From Microbacterium pumilum (GTDB lineage Bacteria > Actinomycetota > Actinomycetes > Actinomycetales > Microbacteriaceae): a stretch of 64,000 nucleotides of DNA. This document shows, in pieces, positions 25,268 through 33,132 of this stretch. Made by a program: the position numbers and the translations under genes. The DNA lies in contig NZ_BAAAOH010000001.1 of the NCBI RefSeq assembly GCF_039530225.1, forward strand, positions 1,488,001 through 1,552,000, in the 5' to 3' direction. Position 1 is the stretch's first letter. Every line of letters begins with the position of its first letter. A model generated the notes under the pieces. It ran no database searches, had not been told where the DNA came from, and saw only the letters and a program-made list of their open reading frames with translations.

Positions 25268-26521
25268 GTGAGAGTCGGGATCATCGGCGGCGGTGCGGCG
25301 GGTCTTACGAGCGCCTGGCTGCTGAGCGAACAGCACGAGGTCACGCTGTTCGAGAAAGACGACCGCCTCGGCGGTCACGCGCACACGATCGAGATCGACG
25401 CGCGCGGCCAGCGAATTCATGTGGATGCCGGGTTCCAGTTCTTCGGCGCCGGCGAGTCGTACGCGCGATTCAACCGGCTGCTCGACATCCTCGAGGTGGC
25501 CCGCACGGCCTATCCCGCGACGCTGACCGTCTTCCACGAGCGGTACCAGCATCCGGTCGTCCTGCCGCCGTTCCGCAACGGGTGCCCCGTGTGGGCATCG
25601 CTCACGCCGACCGCGATATGCCACATGCTGAGGCTGCGATCCTTCCTGTCCGGGGTGCCTGCCTTCCTGGAACGGCACGAGATGACGCTGACCATCGGCG
25701 AGTACATTCAGGCGCAGCACCTGCCGAAGCGGTTCGTCGACGACTTCCTGTACCCGCTGCTGCTGTCGTTCTGGTGCGTCGAGCTCTCTGAGTTCCGTGG
25801 GTTCGCCGCGTACAACGCGCTGTTCTACCTCGGGGCGAACATGCCGGCAGGACTCTCGCCGCCCTCGCAGAGCGAGATCACCGGCGGACTGAAGGTCTAC
25901 ATCGACGCCCTGGTGCGCGGGCTCGGCACCACGAGGATCCGGATCGATGCCGGCATCCGTCGTGTCACCCGCGAAATCGACGGCTACGCCGTCGACGATG
26001 CGAACGGGACGCGCCATACGTTCGATCACGTCCTCATCGCGACCAACGCGCGGCAGGCGGCTGACCTGATCGAGTCCGTCCCGGAACTCGAGGCGAGGGC
26101 TGCCGAGCTGCGCCGCTTCCGGTACTTCGACACGACGATCGCGATCCACGGCGATCGCCGGCTGATGCCCCGCAGCAACGCCGCATGGTCGGTCGTCAAC
26201 GCCCGTTGGGACGGGGCGCACAGCTCGCTCTCGATCTGGAGCCCGGCGCGCGGGCTGCCGGTCTTCAAGAGCTGGGTCACGTTCGATCAGGCGCTCCCCG
26301 AGCCTCTCTACGCCGTGACGACCTACGAGCACGGCAAGATCGACACCGACTACTTCGACGCGCAGCGCCGGCTGAAGGATATGCAGGGGCAGCACGGGCT
26401 GTGGCTGGCCGGCCTGTACACCGACGATGCGGATTCGCACGAGAGCGCCATACGCTCCGCGATCACCGTGGCACAGCGGCTCGCGCCCGATTCACCGCGG
26501 CTCGCGCAACTGCTCGGCTGA
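25268..26521 (+). CDS. FAD-dependent amine-oxidase/desaturase-like oxidoreductase
   Basis: 417 aa from the GTG at 25268 behind GGGAGGTGG. The N-terminal dinucleotide fold is RVGIIGGGAAGLTSAWLLSE with the FAD ribose Glu in VTLFEKDDRLGGHAHTIEID. Later features are FDHVLIATNARQAADLI and the C-terminal GLWLAGLYTDDADSHESAIR, where the flavin N5 region closes. The overall pattern is that of the cyclopropane-synthase-associated flavin proteins (COG2907) or carotenoid-desaturase-like enzymes. No partner gene of that pathway is beside it, so the reaction is unknown. Confidence 0.8.
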   Translation: MRVGIIGGGAAGLTSAWLLSEQHEVTLFEKDDRLGGHAHTIEIDARGQRIHVDAGFQFFGAGESYARFNRLLDILEVARTAYPATLTVFHERYQHPVVLPPFRNGCPVWASLTPTAICHMLRLRSFLSGVPAFLERHEMTLTIGEYIQAQHLPKRFVDDFLYPLLLSFWCVELSEFRGFAAYNALFYLGANMPAGLSPPSQSEITGGLKVYIDALVRGLGTTRIRIDAGIRRVTREIDGYAVDDANGTRHTFDHVLIATNARQAADLIESVPELEARAAELRRFRYFDTTIAIHGDRRLMPRSNAAWSVVNARWDGAHSSLSIWSPARGLPVFKSWVTFDQALPEPLYAVTTYEHGKIDTDYFDAQRRLKDMQGQHGLWLAGLYTDDADSHESAIRSAITVAQRLAPDSPRLAQLLG

Positions 26522-26549
26522 GCCCGCCGGTCTCTGAGCCCCGGCCGGT

Positions 26550-26660
26550 GGCTGGGCTTGTCGAAGCGTCGGGCGGTCCGCACCGGGCCCCTCGACAGGC
26601 TCAGGGCCCTTCGACAGGCTCAGGGCCCTTCGACAGGCTCAGGGCCCTTCGACAAGCTCA
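26550..26660. repeat. Four tandem 19-bp repeats plus one inverted copy
   Basis: Four head-to-tail units of gggcccttcgacaggctca occupy 26585-26603, 26604-26622, 26623-26641 and 26642-26660. The first has C for T at position 7; the last ends aagctca. An inverted copy, GGGCTTGTCGAAG, is at 26554-26566. The array separates two convergent genes and can fold into a hairpin. The aldolase stop codon (26658-26660) lies in the last unit. No spacers separate the units, so this is not CRISPR. Confidence 0.9.
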
Positions 26661-27278
26661 AGGACCGGTGGTCGGCGAGATCGCCCGCTTGATCTCTTCG
26701 AGCTGCGCGGGGTCGGCCAAGCTCGATCCGAGCCCGACGACCCGAACTCCGGCGTCGACGAAGGACCTGGCGTTGGCGGCCGACACCCCGCCCGTGGCGA
26801 CGAACCGCACCTCGGGGAAGGGGCCGTTCATCGCAGAGATCCACTCCGGCCCGAGCACCGACGCAGGAAACGCCTTCAACCAGTGCAGTCCGAAGCCCCT
26901 GCATCGCTGGATGTCGCTCGCCGTGGCGACCCCGGGAAGAGTCGGCAGCCCCGCGTCGAGGCTGGCGCGGATGACCGCTTCATCGGCGCCGGGGCTGACC
27001 GTGTACACAGCTCCGGCATCGCGCGCGACCAGTACCTGGTCGGGCGTCAGTATCGTGCCCGCACCCACGACGAGGCCGCGCTCACGACCCGCTGCGGCGA
27101 CGTTCGCCAGCGCTTCCACATCGGTGGCAGACTGGATCGGCAGTTCGAGCATCGTCACACCGAGGTCCCAGGACTGCTCGGCCATCTGCAGGCTCCGCTC
27201 GACTCCGAGGCCGCGCGCGATCACCAGTATTCGCTCGTCCGCGAACGCCTCGTCGAACCACTCATCGGATGAAGGCAT
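26658..27278 (-). CDS. eda: KDPG aldolase (2-dehydro-3-deoxyphosphogluconate aldolase)
   Basis: 206 aa from ATG 27278 behind AGGGAGAG. The class I KDPG aldolase features are present: LGVTMLELPIQSATDVEAL (catalytic Glu), GAGTILTPDQV, the Schiff-base Lys in LHWLKAFPASVLGPEW, and the phosphate-binding ATGGVSAANARSF and VVGLGSSL. It cleaves 2-keto-3-deoxy-6-phosphogluconate (or the galactonate analogue) to pyruvate and glyceraldehyde 3-phosphate. It lies last in a LysR - SDR - kinase - aldolase operon, 29 nt after the kinase, so kinase and aldolase act in sequence. Its C-terminal codons run into the repeat array. Confidence 0.88.
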   Translation of the reverse strand: MPSSDEWFDEAFADERILVIARGLGVERSLQMAEQSWDLGVTMLELPIQSATDVEALANVAAAGRERGLVVGAGTILTPDQVLVARDAGAVYTVSPGADEAVIRASLDAGLPTLPGVATASDIQRCRGFGLHWLKAFPASVLGPEWISAMNGPFPEVRFVATGGVSAANARSFVDAGVRVVGLGSSLADPAQLEEIKRAISPTTGP

Positions 27279-27307
27279 CCCACTCTCCCTGTCTGTAACG
27301 GTGAGGT

Positions 27308-28207
27308 TCAGAAATCCCCGAGCGACATCAGCACCGCTCGGGCCCGGTCGTGTCCCGTGCGCAGGGCATCTTCCGTCGATCCGCCGGCGAGCACACCCGC
27401 GAGATAGCCCGCCGCGAACGCATCCCCCGCGCCGACCGGTTCGACGACCTCGATGGCCGAGGTCGGTTCGACGAAGCGACCGGACGAATCGAACGCGTAT
27501 GCCGCCCGTTCGCCGTCCTTCACGACCAGCACGGCAGGCTCGCGGAGAAGGTCGCGCACATCGTCCGCCGACTCCGTTCCCCACAGCGCATGTGCCTCAT
27601 CGAGGCCGACGAACACGATGTCGCACCGCGATGCTTCTGCTCGGAGCCGGCGCGCGGCTTCGTCCCGACTCGGCCAGAGGCTCGGTCGGTGATTCACGTC
27701 GTACGACACCGGCAACCCGGCGGCCTCTCGCCGGCCGATGATCGCGGCGACCAGTGCACGGCACGAATCCGAGAGGGCGCCCGTGATGCCCGTCAGGTGG
27801 ACGCACGGCACCTCCGCGAGCGGCAGCGTGTCGGCGAACGCAGGGCCGAGCTGTGAAGCAGCCGAGCCCGCCCGGTAATAGACGACTCGGGTACCGTCTG
27901 GGCCGGGATCCTTGAAGTAGACGCCCGTCGGCGCGGACGGGTCGACCACGACCCAGCGGGTGTCGACACCTCGCTCACCGAGCGTCGCTCGCACACGCCG
28001 GCCGATCGGGTCATCGCCGACAGCACTCGCCCAGCCCGAGGGAACACCGAGGTGCGCGAGGTGGCTGGCGACGTTCGATTCCGCGCCGCCGATGTCGAGC
28101 CGCAGCGTCGACGCGCGTTCGAGCGCCACGAGCGGATCGGGGGTCAGCAGGCCCATCGTCTCGCCGATCGCGAGCACGGTGGGCAGCCCAGACATGGCGT
28201 CACTCAC
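27308..28207 (-). CDS. kdgK: PfkB-family sugar kinase, probable 2-keto-3-deoxygluconate kinase
   Basis: 299 aa from the GTG at 28207, which overlaps the SDR stop (GTGA); ATG 28195 is the alternative. PfkB marks are GGAESNVASHLAHLGVPSGW near the start and VVEPVGAGDAFAAGYLAGVL at the C-terminus (catalytic Asp and anion hole), plus YDVNHRPSLWPS typical of KDG kinases. It phosphorylates 2-keto-3-deoxy acids at C6 to feed the aldolase encoded next. No acid-sugar dehydratase is in the operon, so the keto-deoxy acid must come from elsewhere, perhaps from uronate or aldonate degradation. Confidence 0.86.
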   Translation of the reverse strand: MSDAMSGLPTVLAIGETMGLLTPDPLVALERASTLRLDIGGAESNVASHLAHLGVPSGWASAVGDDPIGRRVRATLGERGVDTRWVVVDPSAPTGVYFKDPGPDGTRVVYYRAGSAASQLGPAFADTLPLAEVPCVHLTGITGALSDSCRALVAAIIGRREAAGLPVSYDVNHRPSLWPSRDEAARRLRAEASRCDIVFVGLDEAHALWGTESADDVRDLLREPAVLVVKDGERAAYAFDSSGRFVEPTSAIEVVEPVGAGDAFAAGYLAGVLAGGSTEDALRTGHDRARAVLMSLGDF

Positions 28208-28983
28208 GAGGGTGGGGCCATCGCGGCGATGCGATCGGCCATGACCTTCGCGCCGCCCGACGAGGTGAATCCGCCGTCCACCGGAATCTCGGCGCCTGAG
28301 ATGTAGGCCGCGGCATCCGACAGCAGGAATGCGGCGATCCCGGCCACCTCGTCGGACTGCCCGACGCGCTCGAGCGGCGTGAGCTCGAGCTGCGCCGCGC
28401 GCATCGCGTCGGGCGCGGATGCGGTCATCGGCGTCTCGATGAAGCCGGGATGGATGATGTTCACCCGGATGCCGCGCGGCCCGAACTCCGTCGCCGCGAC
28501 GTGGGTGAGGCCCCGGAGTCCCCACTTGCTCACGGTGTAAGCGGCCGGGTAGTGCCCGGTCAGCGCGGCGCTCGAACCGACGTTGACGATCGACGAGCCT
28601 TCCGCCATGAGAGGTGCGATCGCCTGGATGCCGAGCATGGCGCCGGTGAGATTCACCGCGAGCACCCGGTCCCAGTCCTCGCGCGTGAGGGTGCCGAGAC
28701 GCGCGCGATGGGTGATGCCCGCGTTGTTCACGAGACCCTTGACGGGCTCGCCGTCACGGAGGTCATCGGCGAGGGCGATCCAGTCATCCTCCGAAGCCAC
28801 GTCGAGCCGCCGATATCGGATGCCGGTCCCCGCGAACGCCCCAGGCGGCGTGTCCGCGAGATCGGTGGCGATGACACGAGCGCGGAGCCTGTGGAGCAGC
28901 AGCGCCTCGGCGGCACCTTGACCGGCCGCCGCGCCGGTGACGATCACCGTACGGCCCGTCAGCGAGTCGTCGGCGGGTGTCAT
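28204..28983 (-). CDS. SDR-family oxidoreductase in the KDG operon
   Basis: 259 aa. The ATG (28981-28983) overlaps the LysR stop in ATGA. SDR features: TVIVTGAAAGQGAAEALLL, GLVNNAGITHRARLG, the catalytic Ser in NVGSSAALTG, AAYTVSKWGLRGL (Tyr-x3-Lys) and ISGAEIPVDGGFTS. Being between the regulator and the KDG kinase, it probably oxidises or reduces a sugar or sugar acid upstream of 2-keto-3-deoxygluconate, as KduD or aldose dehydrogenases do. The exact step cannot be fixed from sequence. Confidence 0.84.
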   Translation of the reverse strand: MTPADDSLTGRTVIVTGAAAGQGAAEALLLHRLRARVIATDLADTPPGAFAGTGIRYRRLDVASEDDWIALADDLRDGEPVKGLVNNAGITHRARLGTLTREDWDRVLAVNLTGAMLGIQAIAPLMAEGSSIVNVGSSAALTGHYPAAYTVSKWGLRGLTHVAATEFGPRGIRVNIIHPGFIETPMTASAPDAMRAAQLELTPLERVGQSDEVAGIAAFLLSDAAAYISGAEIPVDGGFTSSGGAKVMADRIAAMAPPS

Positions 28984-29936
28984 ACGGTGACGCTTCCTGC
29001 GGGATGCAGCTGGGTGTCCACGATTCGCGCCGCCTCCGCGAACAGCCCGCGCATCCAGGCGTGCTCGGGGTCGCGATTGTGGACCGGATGCCACCACAGC
29101 GCGTTGACGATCGGGGTGGCGTCGAAGGGGGCCGACAGGATCCGGATGCCGGGCACCTGCTGTGCCGCGAGCGGCGCGAGGCCCGCCTGCAGCAGACCGA
29201 GCCGGTTCGTGCCGCTGATGAAGTGCGGGAGTGAGAGGAAGCTCTCCACGACGACTTCGACCCTGGGCTCGATGCCGAGCTGCTGCAGCTGCCGTGCGGC
29301 CGAGGTGAACGCGGTGCGCGACTGGAACGTGAAGACCCAGGGCATGGCACCGAGATGCTCCATGGTGATCTCGTCGCCGATGGCCTCGTTCGACTCCGAT
29401 GCGACGATCACCCAGCCATCACGCCAGAGATCGACATACGGCAGATCGGTCAGGTAGCCGTGGGGGATCAGCATGCCGTCGACGGCGCGCAGCCGCGTCG
29501 AGACTTCGTCGACGATCGATGGGTTGTGCAGCATGAACCGGAATCGCACGCCCGGAGCGCGCTCGGCGGCGATTCTCGACACCGCAGTGCCGATCGTCGC
29601 GAAGCCGTAGTCGGATCCATACACCGAGAATTCGCGCGTCGAATCCAGCGGATTCCACGTCGCCTGACTCTCGAACACCCGGCGCGCGGCCTCGAGCGCC
29701 GTCGTGGTGTGCTCGATCAGCCGAAAGGCGAGGGGCGTGAGCTCGTAGGTGTTACCGCGCCGCGCGAGGATCGGGTCGTTGAAGTGCGTGCGCAGCCGCG
29801 CGAGTGACGCGCTCAGCGCAGGCTGACTCAGGTGCAGTCGCTCCGCCGCGCGCGTGACGCTCTGCTCAGTGAGCAGCGCATCGAGGGCGACGAGCAGGTT
29901 CAGGTCGAGCCGGGAGAGCAGCGGTTGATCGGACAC
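28980..29936 (-). CDS. LysR-family transcriptional regulator
   Basis: 318 aa. The winged helix at residues 9-66 has LDLNLLVALDALLTEQSVTR then AAERLHLSQPALSASLARLR; the effector domain (95-300) is of the periplasmic-binding-protein type with the central FSVYGSDYGF strand. It heads the KDG operon, which is unusual for LysR genes (they are more often divergent), and is at the same time divergent from the first C-deglycosidase gene at 30146, with 209 nt between. It could therefore control either side or both. Confidence 0.88.
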   Translation of the reverse strand: MSDQPLLSRLDLNLLVALDALLTEQSVTRAAERLHLSQPALSASLARLRTHFNDPILARRGNTYELTPLAFRLIEHTTTALEAARRVFESQATWNPLDSTREFSVYGSDYGFATIGTAVSRIAAERAPGVRFRFMLHNPSIVDEVSTRLRAVDGMLIPHGYLTDLPYVDLWRDGWVIVASESNEAIGDEITMEHLGAMPWVFTFQSRTAFTSAARQLQQLGIEPRVEVVVESFLSLPHFISGTNRLGLLQAGLAPLAAQQVPGIRILSAPFDATPIVNALWWHPVHNRDPEHAWMRGLFAEAARIVDTQLHPAGSVTV

Positions 29937-30056
29937 GTCGGTGTGTTCCTTCGCGGTCGGGATGCCTCGCCCAGTGTATCCGCGCGGTCTATGAGGACGG
30001 TAGGAGCCATCGTTGGCGACGATGACCGCACGGTCGAATGGTTATGCGCACATTGA

Positions 30057-30072
30057 TCATACTTATGTATGA
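30057..30072. promoter_or_regulatory. Palindrome TCATAC-N4-GTATGA in the LysR/C-deglycosidase promoter gap
   Basis: TCATACTTATGTATGA has perfect 6-bp arms and lies in an AT-rich part of the 209-nt gap, 74 nt before the fusion gene at 30146. It overlaps a plausible -10 (TATGTA, 30064-30069) with TTATGC 16 nt upstream. Candidate operator. The rest of the gap shows nothing recognisable. Confidence 0.5.
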
Positions 30073-30145
30073 AACACACCTAAAGCTGTTAGTCTGGCGA
30101 TGCACGCCGGAGGGCGCGGCATCCCGATCCAGAGAGAGAGCATCG

Positions 30146-31447
30146 ATGCTTCTCGAGCGAGACCTCATCCAGTCCGTCGGCTTCCGCAATGTCCGAGAGG
30201 GCGATCAGATCACGGGCTTTCAGCTTCGCGTGCGGATGCCGTCGTACCGCGGGATGACGGCATCCCTCATCGACGGCATCGCCGTCCGCGTCGGCGACCT
30301 CGTCGACGTCGCGGCAGACGTTCCGCTGTGGACCTTCCTGGGCGCGACCTACACGCTCGTGGAGCTGTGGGAGAGCGACGGCGTCCGCTGGCCCCTCGAA
30401 GAGGCCGCGATCGTCACGGTCCCGTTCGAGGGCGGATTGCCCGACGGGGTACACGAGGTGTCGATAGAGCTGCGACTGCGGATGTCGTACATCCCGGTCG
30501 AGCACCAGCCGTCGACGTACAAGGTCACCAAGCACGTGACGCTCTCGCCCGAGGGCGACGGCGCACCCTTCAAGTACGGAGTCTCGCTCTACAGCTTCAT
30601 GGGCGACTACGGCACGGTGCTCGACCTCGAAACCGCGCTCGCCGGCATCGCCGACCTCGGTGCGACGGGCGTCGAGATCCTCGGCGAGGGACACATCCCG
30701 AACTACCCGGATCCGTCGGAGGAGTGGGTGGACGACTGGTTCCGGCTGCTCGACACCTACGGGCTCGAGCCCACGAACTACGGCTCCTGGATCGACACCC
30801 GGCTGCACTCCAGCGGCGACAACGGTCGCGACATGACCGTCGAGGAGGGCGCCGCCGCGCTGCAGCGCGACCTTCGGCTCGCCAAGCGGCTGGGCTTCCG
30901 GTTCGTGCGCCCCAAGATCGGCGTCGTGTCGAGCGACCTGATCCCGCATCCGATCTGGACCGAGGTCGTCGAGCAGAGCCTTCCGCTCGCCGAAGAGCTC
31001 GACGTCATCATCTGCCCCGAGATCCACGCGCCGACGCCGATCAAGCACGAGGTCGTCGACGAGTACATCGAGTTCATCCGGCGCACCGGAACCAAGCACT
31101 TCGGGCTGCTGATCGACACGGGCATCTTCCAGGACCGGCCGATCCCGCTCAAGCCCGGTGAGCTCCCCGGCCGCCGCCCGGCGTTCATGGACGGCATCGC
31201 GGTCGACCCGGCCGACTTCGCGGATGTCGCCGAGCACGTCGTGTTCGTCCAGGCGAAGTTCCACGACATCGACGAGAACCTCGAAGACCAGCAGATCCCG
31301 TGGGAACCGGTGCTGCGGGCGATCAGGGATGCCGGCTACACGGGATATCTCTCCAGCGAGTACGAGGGCGAGCGCGAGCCCTGGCGCTCGATCGAGCAGG
31401 TCCGCCGTCATCACTCGCTGATGCGCCAGGTCGCCGACGCGCTCTGA
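30146..31447 (+). CDS. C-deglycosidase beta-alpha fusion protein 1
   Basis: 433 aa. Residues 1-130 form a DUF6379-like domain (the small beta subunit of C-glycoside deglycosidases): NVREGDQITGFQLRVRMPSY and LRLRMSYIPVEHQPSTYKVT. Residues 145-433 are a sugar isomerase/epimerase TIM barrel (the alpha subunit), starting KYGVSLYSFMGDYG. The expected Glu-x-His is kept (CPEIHAPTP; Glu292, His294), as is SSEYEGE near the end, but the metal-binding HVHAKF strand of its relatives reads FVQAKF (Gln369). In characterised systems separate alpha and beta chains cut the C-C bond of 3-oxo-C-glycosides. Fusion makes a fixed 1:1 complex. First gene of a seven-gene operon. Confidence 0.8.
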   Translation: MLLERDLIQSVGFRNVREGDQITGFQLRVRMPSYRGMTASLIDGIAVRVGDLVDVAADVPLWTFLGATYTLVELWESDGVRWPLEEAAIVTVPFEGGLPDGVHEVSIELRLRMSYIPVEHQPSTYKVTKHVTLSPEGDGAPFKYGVSLYSFMGDYGTVLDLETALAGIADLGATGVEILGEGHIPNYPDPSEEWVDDWFRLLDTYGLEPTNYGSWIDTRLHSSGDNGRDMTVEEGAAALQRDLRLAKRLGFRFVRPKIGVVSSDLIPHPIWTEVVEQSLPLAEELDVIICPEIHAPTPIKHEVVDEYIEFIRRTGTKHFGLLIDTGIFQDRPIPLKPGELPGRRPAFMDGIAVDPADFADVAEHVVFVQAKFHDIDENLEDQQIPWEPVLRAIRDAGYTGYLSSEYEGEREPWRSIEQVRRHHSLMRQVADAL

Positions 31448-31487
31448 GCCGCGGCATCCGATCTCCACCGACGAAAGAAGCGACACC

Positions 31488-32963
31488 ATGCCCAACGGAC
31501 TCATCGCCGACGACAGCCTGCGCGTCCACCCGGAGGGCCTCGCGCTCTCGCTGACGATCCCCTGGTACCGCAGCCTCTGGCTGTCGTCGGTCGGCACACT
31601 GCAGGTGTCCATCGACGGCGAGCCCGCGGATGCCGCCGATCTCGCATTCGAGCTGGCGGGAGCGCGCTACGTCCTTGACGACCTGCCGGATCAGAGCGAC
31701 GTGCTCTGGTACCTGCAGGAGCACCCGCTGCTGATCGTGAAGCGCGACATCCCCGTCACCCTCGGCGAGAGCCACGAGGTCGAGATCTTCGGTCAGCTGC
31801 GGCTGCCCTACATGCAGATCGCGCCGGGACAGGACGGCGGGCCGGGCATGTACGTGCCGAACGTCGTCCGCCAGACGCTGACCTTGACCGCGACGGATCG
31901 GGATGCCGCGCCCCCGGCGCTCGTCTCGGACATCGCGCCGGTGCCGCCGGCGACGGACGGCGACCCGTTCAAGCTCGGTCTGACTCTGTACTCCGCGAGT
32001 GCGGAGTTCCGTGCCGGCTGGTACGACTTCGACGGACTGCTCGACCGGGTCGCCGAACTCGGCATCGGACCGGGGATTGAGATCGTGGCATCCCAGATGG
32101 TGCCGACCTACCCGGTGGTGTCGGACGAGTTCGTGCGCACCTGGCGCGCCGCGTTCGACAAGCACGGGTTCGACGAGAGCTCGTTCGGCGCGAACCTCGA
32201 CATGGGCAGGCGCCGCGACCGCGACATGACCCCGGATGAGGAGTTCGAGTTCAGCGAGCTGATGTTCCAGGGGGCGAAGAAGCTCGGCTTCCCGCTCGTG
32301 CGCATCCAGTCGGCCAAGCCCGATCTGCTCCGCCGCCTGCTGCCGGTCGCCGAGAAGCTCGACCTCACGCTCGCCTATGAGATCCACGCCCCGATGGGAC
32401 CGAACACCGAGGCGATCCTGAAGGTGCGCGACACGTACGCCGAGCTCGACTCGCCGCTGCTCGGATTCGTCGCCGACTTCTCCGCGACGATGCACGCCAT
32501 GTCGCCGACGCTGCTTCGCGCCGTTCAGCGGGCGGGGCTCGATGAGGAAGCGCTCGCCAGGATGCAGGAGATCTGGGCGACGGATGCTTCCATGCAGGAG
32601 CGGCAGCAGGAGTTCATCGGCTACCTGAAGAGCCGCGACTTCGATCCGGGCCGGCTGGGCTCGTTCGCGCACCTGGCGTTCAACATGCACGGCCACATCG
32701 ACCCGCGTGAGTGGGGCGACATCATGCCGCAGATCAAGCACGTGCACGCCAAGTTCTACGACATCGACGAGACCGGCCAGGAGCCGGCGATCGACTACCC
32801 CGAGCTGGTGCGCGTCTTCGTCGAGGGCGGCTACCGCGGGTACTGGTCGAGCGAGTGGGAGGGTCACGCCTTTGCCGAGCTCGGCGAGGTCGACCCGCTG
32901 GTGCTCGTGCGCAAGCAGCACGATCTGATCCGTCGGTCGATGAGGGAGCTGCAGCCGGCATGA
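31488..32963 (+). CDS. C-deglycosidase beta-alpha fusion protein 2
   Basis: 491 aa, ATG 40 nt after fusion 1. The beta domain (1-145) shows SLTIPWYRSLWLSSVGTLQV and LRLPYMQIAPGQDGGPGMYV; the alpha TIM barrel (165-491) shows LGLTLYSASAEF, NLDMGRRRDRDMTPDEE, AYEIHAPMGP (Glu298, His300), FVADFSATMH, HVHAKFYDI and SSEWEGHAF, the complete ligand set expected for a metal-dependent C-deglycosidase. It closely parallels the separate proteins encoded at 53183 (alpha) and 55051 (beta), so it is in effect those two joined. Likely role: beta-elimination of a 3-oxo-C-glycoside. Confidence 0.82.
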   Translation: MPNGLIADDSLRVHPEGLALSLTIPWYRSLWLSSVGTLQVSIDGEPADAADLAFELAGARYVLDDLPDQSDVLWYLQEHPLLIVKRDIPVTLGESHEVEIFGQLRLPYMQIAPGQDGGPGMYVPNVVRQTLTLTATDRDAAPPALVSDIAPVPPATDGDPFKLGLTLYSASAEFRAGWYDFDGLLDRVAELGIGPGIEIVASQMVPTYPVVSDEFVRTWRAAFDKHGFDESSFGANLDMGRRRDRDMTPDEEFEFSELMFQGAKKLGFPLVRIQSAKPDLLRRLLPVAEKLDLTLAYEIHAPMGPNTEAILKVRDTYAELDSPLLGFVADFSATMHAMSPTLLRAVQRAGLDEEALARMQEIWATDASMQERQQEFIGYLKSRDFDPGRLGSFAHLAFNMHGHIDPREWGDIMPQIKHVHAKFYDIDETGQEPAIDYPELVRVFVEGGYRGYWSSEWEGHAFAELGEVDPLVLVRKQHDLIRRSMRELQPA

Positions 32964-32990
32964 CGCCGGCCGGCGGTCCCCGCACCGTCC

Positions 32991-33064
32991 TTCCCGTGCT
33001 GGCTCGCCGGGAGACCACGCTGGTTACGTCGCGTGCGTGCGGGCTCGGTGATCCAGCACGGGAA
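32991..33064. repeat. 12-bp perfect inverted repeat inside the operon
   Basis: TTCCCGTGCTGG (32991-33002) and CCAGCACGGGAA (33053-33064) are exact inverse copies 50 nt apart in the 169-nt gap between fusion gene 2 and the alpha/beta hydrolase gene. It could be a small palindromic repeat element or a transcript hairpin that separates expression of the upstream and downstream genes. No terminal target duplication was noticed. Confidence 0.7.
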
Positions 33065-33132
33065 TGACAAAGGGGCGGGGTCGACCACAGAGACGGATGC
33101 CCGGCAGCGGCGCGAAAAAGGAGAATCAGCGC

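Noticed and set aside
26585..26660. Possible CRISPR array
   Set aside because: Units are 19 bp, directly adjacent without spacers, and match a repeat scattered elsewhere; no cas gene is present.
32991..33064. Insertion sequence or remnant
   Set aside because: Only 74 nt long with no transposase fragment or target duplication; kept as a repeat only.
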